This document shows positions 15,570-16,239 of a DNA stretch of 16,239 nucleotides, in pieces; within the stretch, counting starts at the first letter, position 1; each line of letters begins with the position of its first letter. The translations under genes and the position numbers were made by a program. Location: the NCBI GenBank assembly GCA_949511925.1, contig CATEYX010000187.1:1-16239 (forward strand), given 5' to 3'. The stretch comes from Cryomorphaceae bacterium. Its GTDB lineage: Bacteria; Bacteroidota; Bacteroidia; Flavobacteriales; BACL11. A model generated the notes under the pieces. The model searched no databases and was not told the DNA's origin. It saw only the letters and a list, made by a program, of their open reading frames with translations.

Positions 15570-16167
15570 TTAAAGAAGCTTCATCCATTGATCCTACTTT
15601 TAGTAAGTTACCTAATTCAAAACTTTTATTTTCAGCATCAAGTCCTGTAAAAACAGCACCGTAAGTTGTTGAAATTTCAAATACTTGTACCACTACCTTT
15701 CCTTTTTCAACCATACCAGCATCTACTGAATAATTTTTGTTAGAATGTGGTACATTAGTTAATGCTGATAAATCCAAAGGAAAGTTTTCATTCCTACTCG
15801 TTAGGTATGCATCATCAAACACAGTTTCTTTAGCCAATACATAGGCTGTGTCACGGCTAATTATTCCAAGTTCTAATGCTTGTGCATCAGTTAAAGTGTC
15901 AGGAGTTTCTCCTATTGCTTTAACAATAGCCATAGAATCGTTTTCTAAGAAATCAATTAAAGATTCAAAGTTATTTGAATAAGTGTTGTTTACTTTTTTG
16001 TAAGCAATTTGTACTTGTCTCAAATCTTTTAGTTTTTGTACATTTTCCGCTATTCTTACTTTGGCTACTTGCTGAAATTCTACTTCACTATTTATGCTGT
16101 TATATACAAAGTAAGCGAGTATAATATTTAAAGGAATAAGTATAAGTGCAATCTGTTTTGCTTTCAT
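15550..16167 (-). CDS. Single-pass membrane protein, pseudopilin-like; function unknown
   Basis: A 205-residue protein I do not recognise as a named family. It has a five-residue basic N-terminus (MKAKQ), one hydrophobic segment at about 6-24, then an amphipathic and probably continuous helix at 28-57. A segment reading LKDLRQVQIAYKKVNNTYSN (47-66) follows, then ESLIDFL, and a beta-rich C-terminal domain to 205. The pattern of an N-terminal membrane helix running into a helix that ends AYxxxNxxYxxxFxxL is typical of type II pseudopilins and type IV pilins. However, there is no prepilin cleavage motif (G followed by F-T-L-x-E), so it may be an uncleaved relative or a PilN/PilO-type membrane partner. 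The adjacent, overlapping DUF3822 gene resembles PilM. A promoter-like box lies 19 nt upstream, so this is probably the first gene of the unit. Confidence 0.75.
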   Translation of the reverse strand: MKAKQIALILIPLNIILAYFVYNSINSEVEFQQVAKVRIAENVQKLKDLRQVQIAYKKVNNTYSNNFESLIDFLENDSMAIVKAIGETPDTLTDAQALELGIISRDTAYVLAKETVFDDAYLTSRNENFPLDLSALTNVPHSNKNYSVDAGMVEKGKVVVQVFEISTTYGAVFTGLDAENKSFELGNLLKVGSMDEASLNGNWGE

Positions 16168-16186
16168 AGTAATTATTTTTGTGATG

Positions 16187-16194
16187 CAAATTTA
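16187..16194 (-). promoter_or_regulatory. Candidate -7 promoter element for the pseudopilin-like/DUF3822/rsmD unit
   Basis: The minus strand reads TAAATTTG followed by CA, an exact TAnnTTTG match that ends 19 nt before the ATG at 16167. The 15-nt context (16185-16199) is identical to that before the M1/barrel gene at 8755-8769. No convincing -33 box was found in the remaining bases up to the window end. Confidence 0.55.
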
Positions 16195-16239
16195 CAATTT
16201 TTGCTGATATAACTATAAAATGTTTTTTCTTTGTAAAAA

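Noticed and set aside
1..16239. Mobile element, phage, defence island or CRISPR array
   Set aside because: No transposase, integrase, repeat-spacer pattern, toxin-antitoxin pair or restriction gene was seen; almost every base is in conserved chromosomal genes.

Overview
This AT-rich window looks like chromosomal core sequence from a member of the Bacteroidota, probably Flavobacteriales; I cannot name the genus. The evidence is the family content (DUF3467 straight after rpoC, DUF3822 next to rsmD, a 'human-type' P5C dehydrogenase, a TlpA-like thioredoxin, a large M1 peptidase with an outer-membrane barrel) and promoter-like TAnnTTTG boxes, the Bacteroidota -7 element, about 20 nt before several starts. 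No transposase, integrase, phage gene, CRISPR array, tRNA or rRNA was seen.

Layout. (1) Plus strand, 2-2606: the C-terminal half of rpoC, cut by the window edge, then a small DUF3467 gene, closed by a perfect palindromic terminator at 2626-2653 that also faces the convergent pruA. (2) Minus strand, read from 10507 down to 2676: nadC, yihY, a 1054-residue M1 peptidase/barrel protein, galE and pruA. nadC-yihY and M1-galE abut or overlap. A 282-nt gap separates galE from pruA. (3) Plus strand, 10545-11591: rlmH and rdgB, abutting and divergent from nadC across 37 nt. (4) Minus strand, read from 16167 down to 11619: a single-TM pseudopilin-like protein, DUF3822 and rsmD (overlapping), then, after a gap with a weak terminator-like hairpin, coaD, a membrane-anchored TlpA-like thioredoxin and a HupE/UreJ-type permease.

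Most genes are housekeeping: transcription (rpoC), rRNA methylation (rlmH, rsmD), NAD and CoA synthesis (nadC, coaD), nucleotide-pool cleaning (rdgB), UDP-sugar supply (galE) and proline catabolism (pruA).

Two items stand out. The M1 protein joins a complete zinc-peptidase active site to a C-terminal region with Omp85-like barrel motifs, so it may be an outer-membrane-anchored peptidase. The pair at 14724-16167 couples a predicted actin-fold protein resembling PilM/GspL to a single-pass protein whose helix resembles a pseudopilin, hinting at an unrecognised type IV-filament-like or envelope assembly module. Smaller points are a G8 tract inside nadC, a duplicated 15-nt promoter element with identical spacing to two starts, a substitution in the CoaD nucleotide-binding loop, and a His-rich tail on the HupE-like permease.
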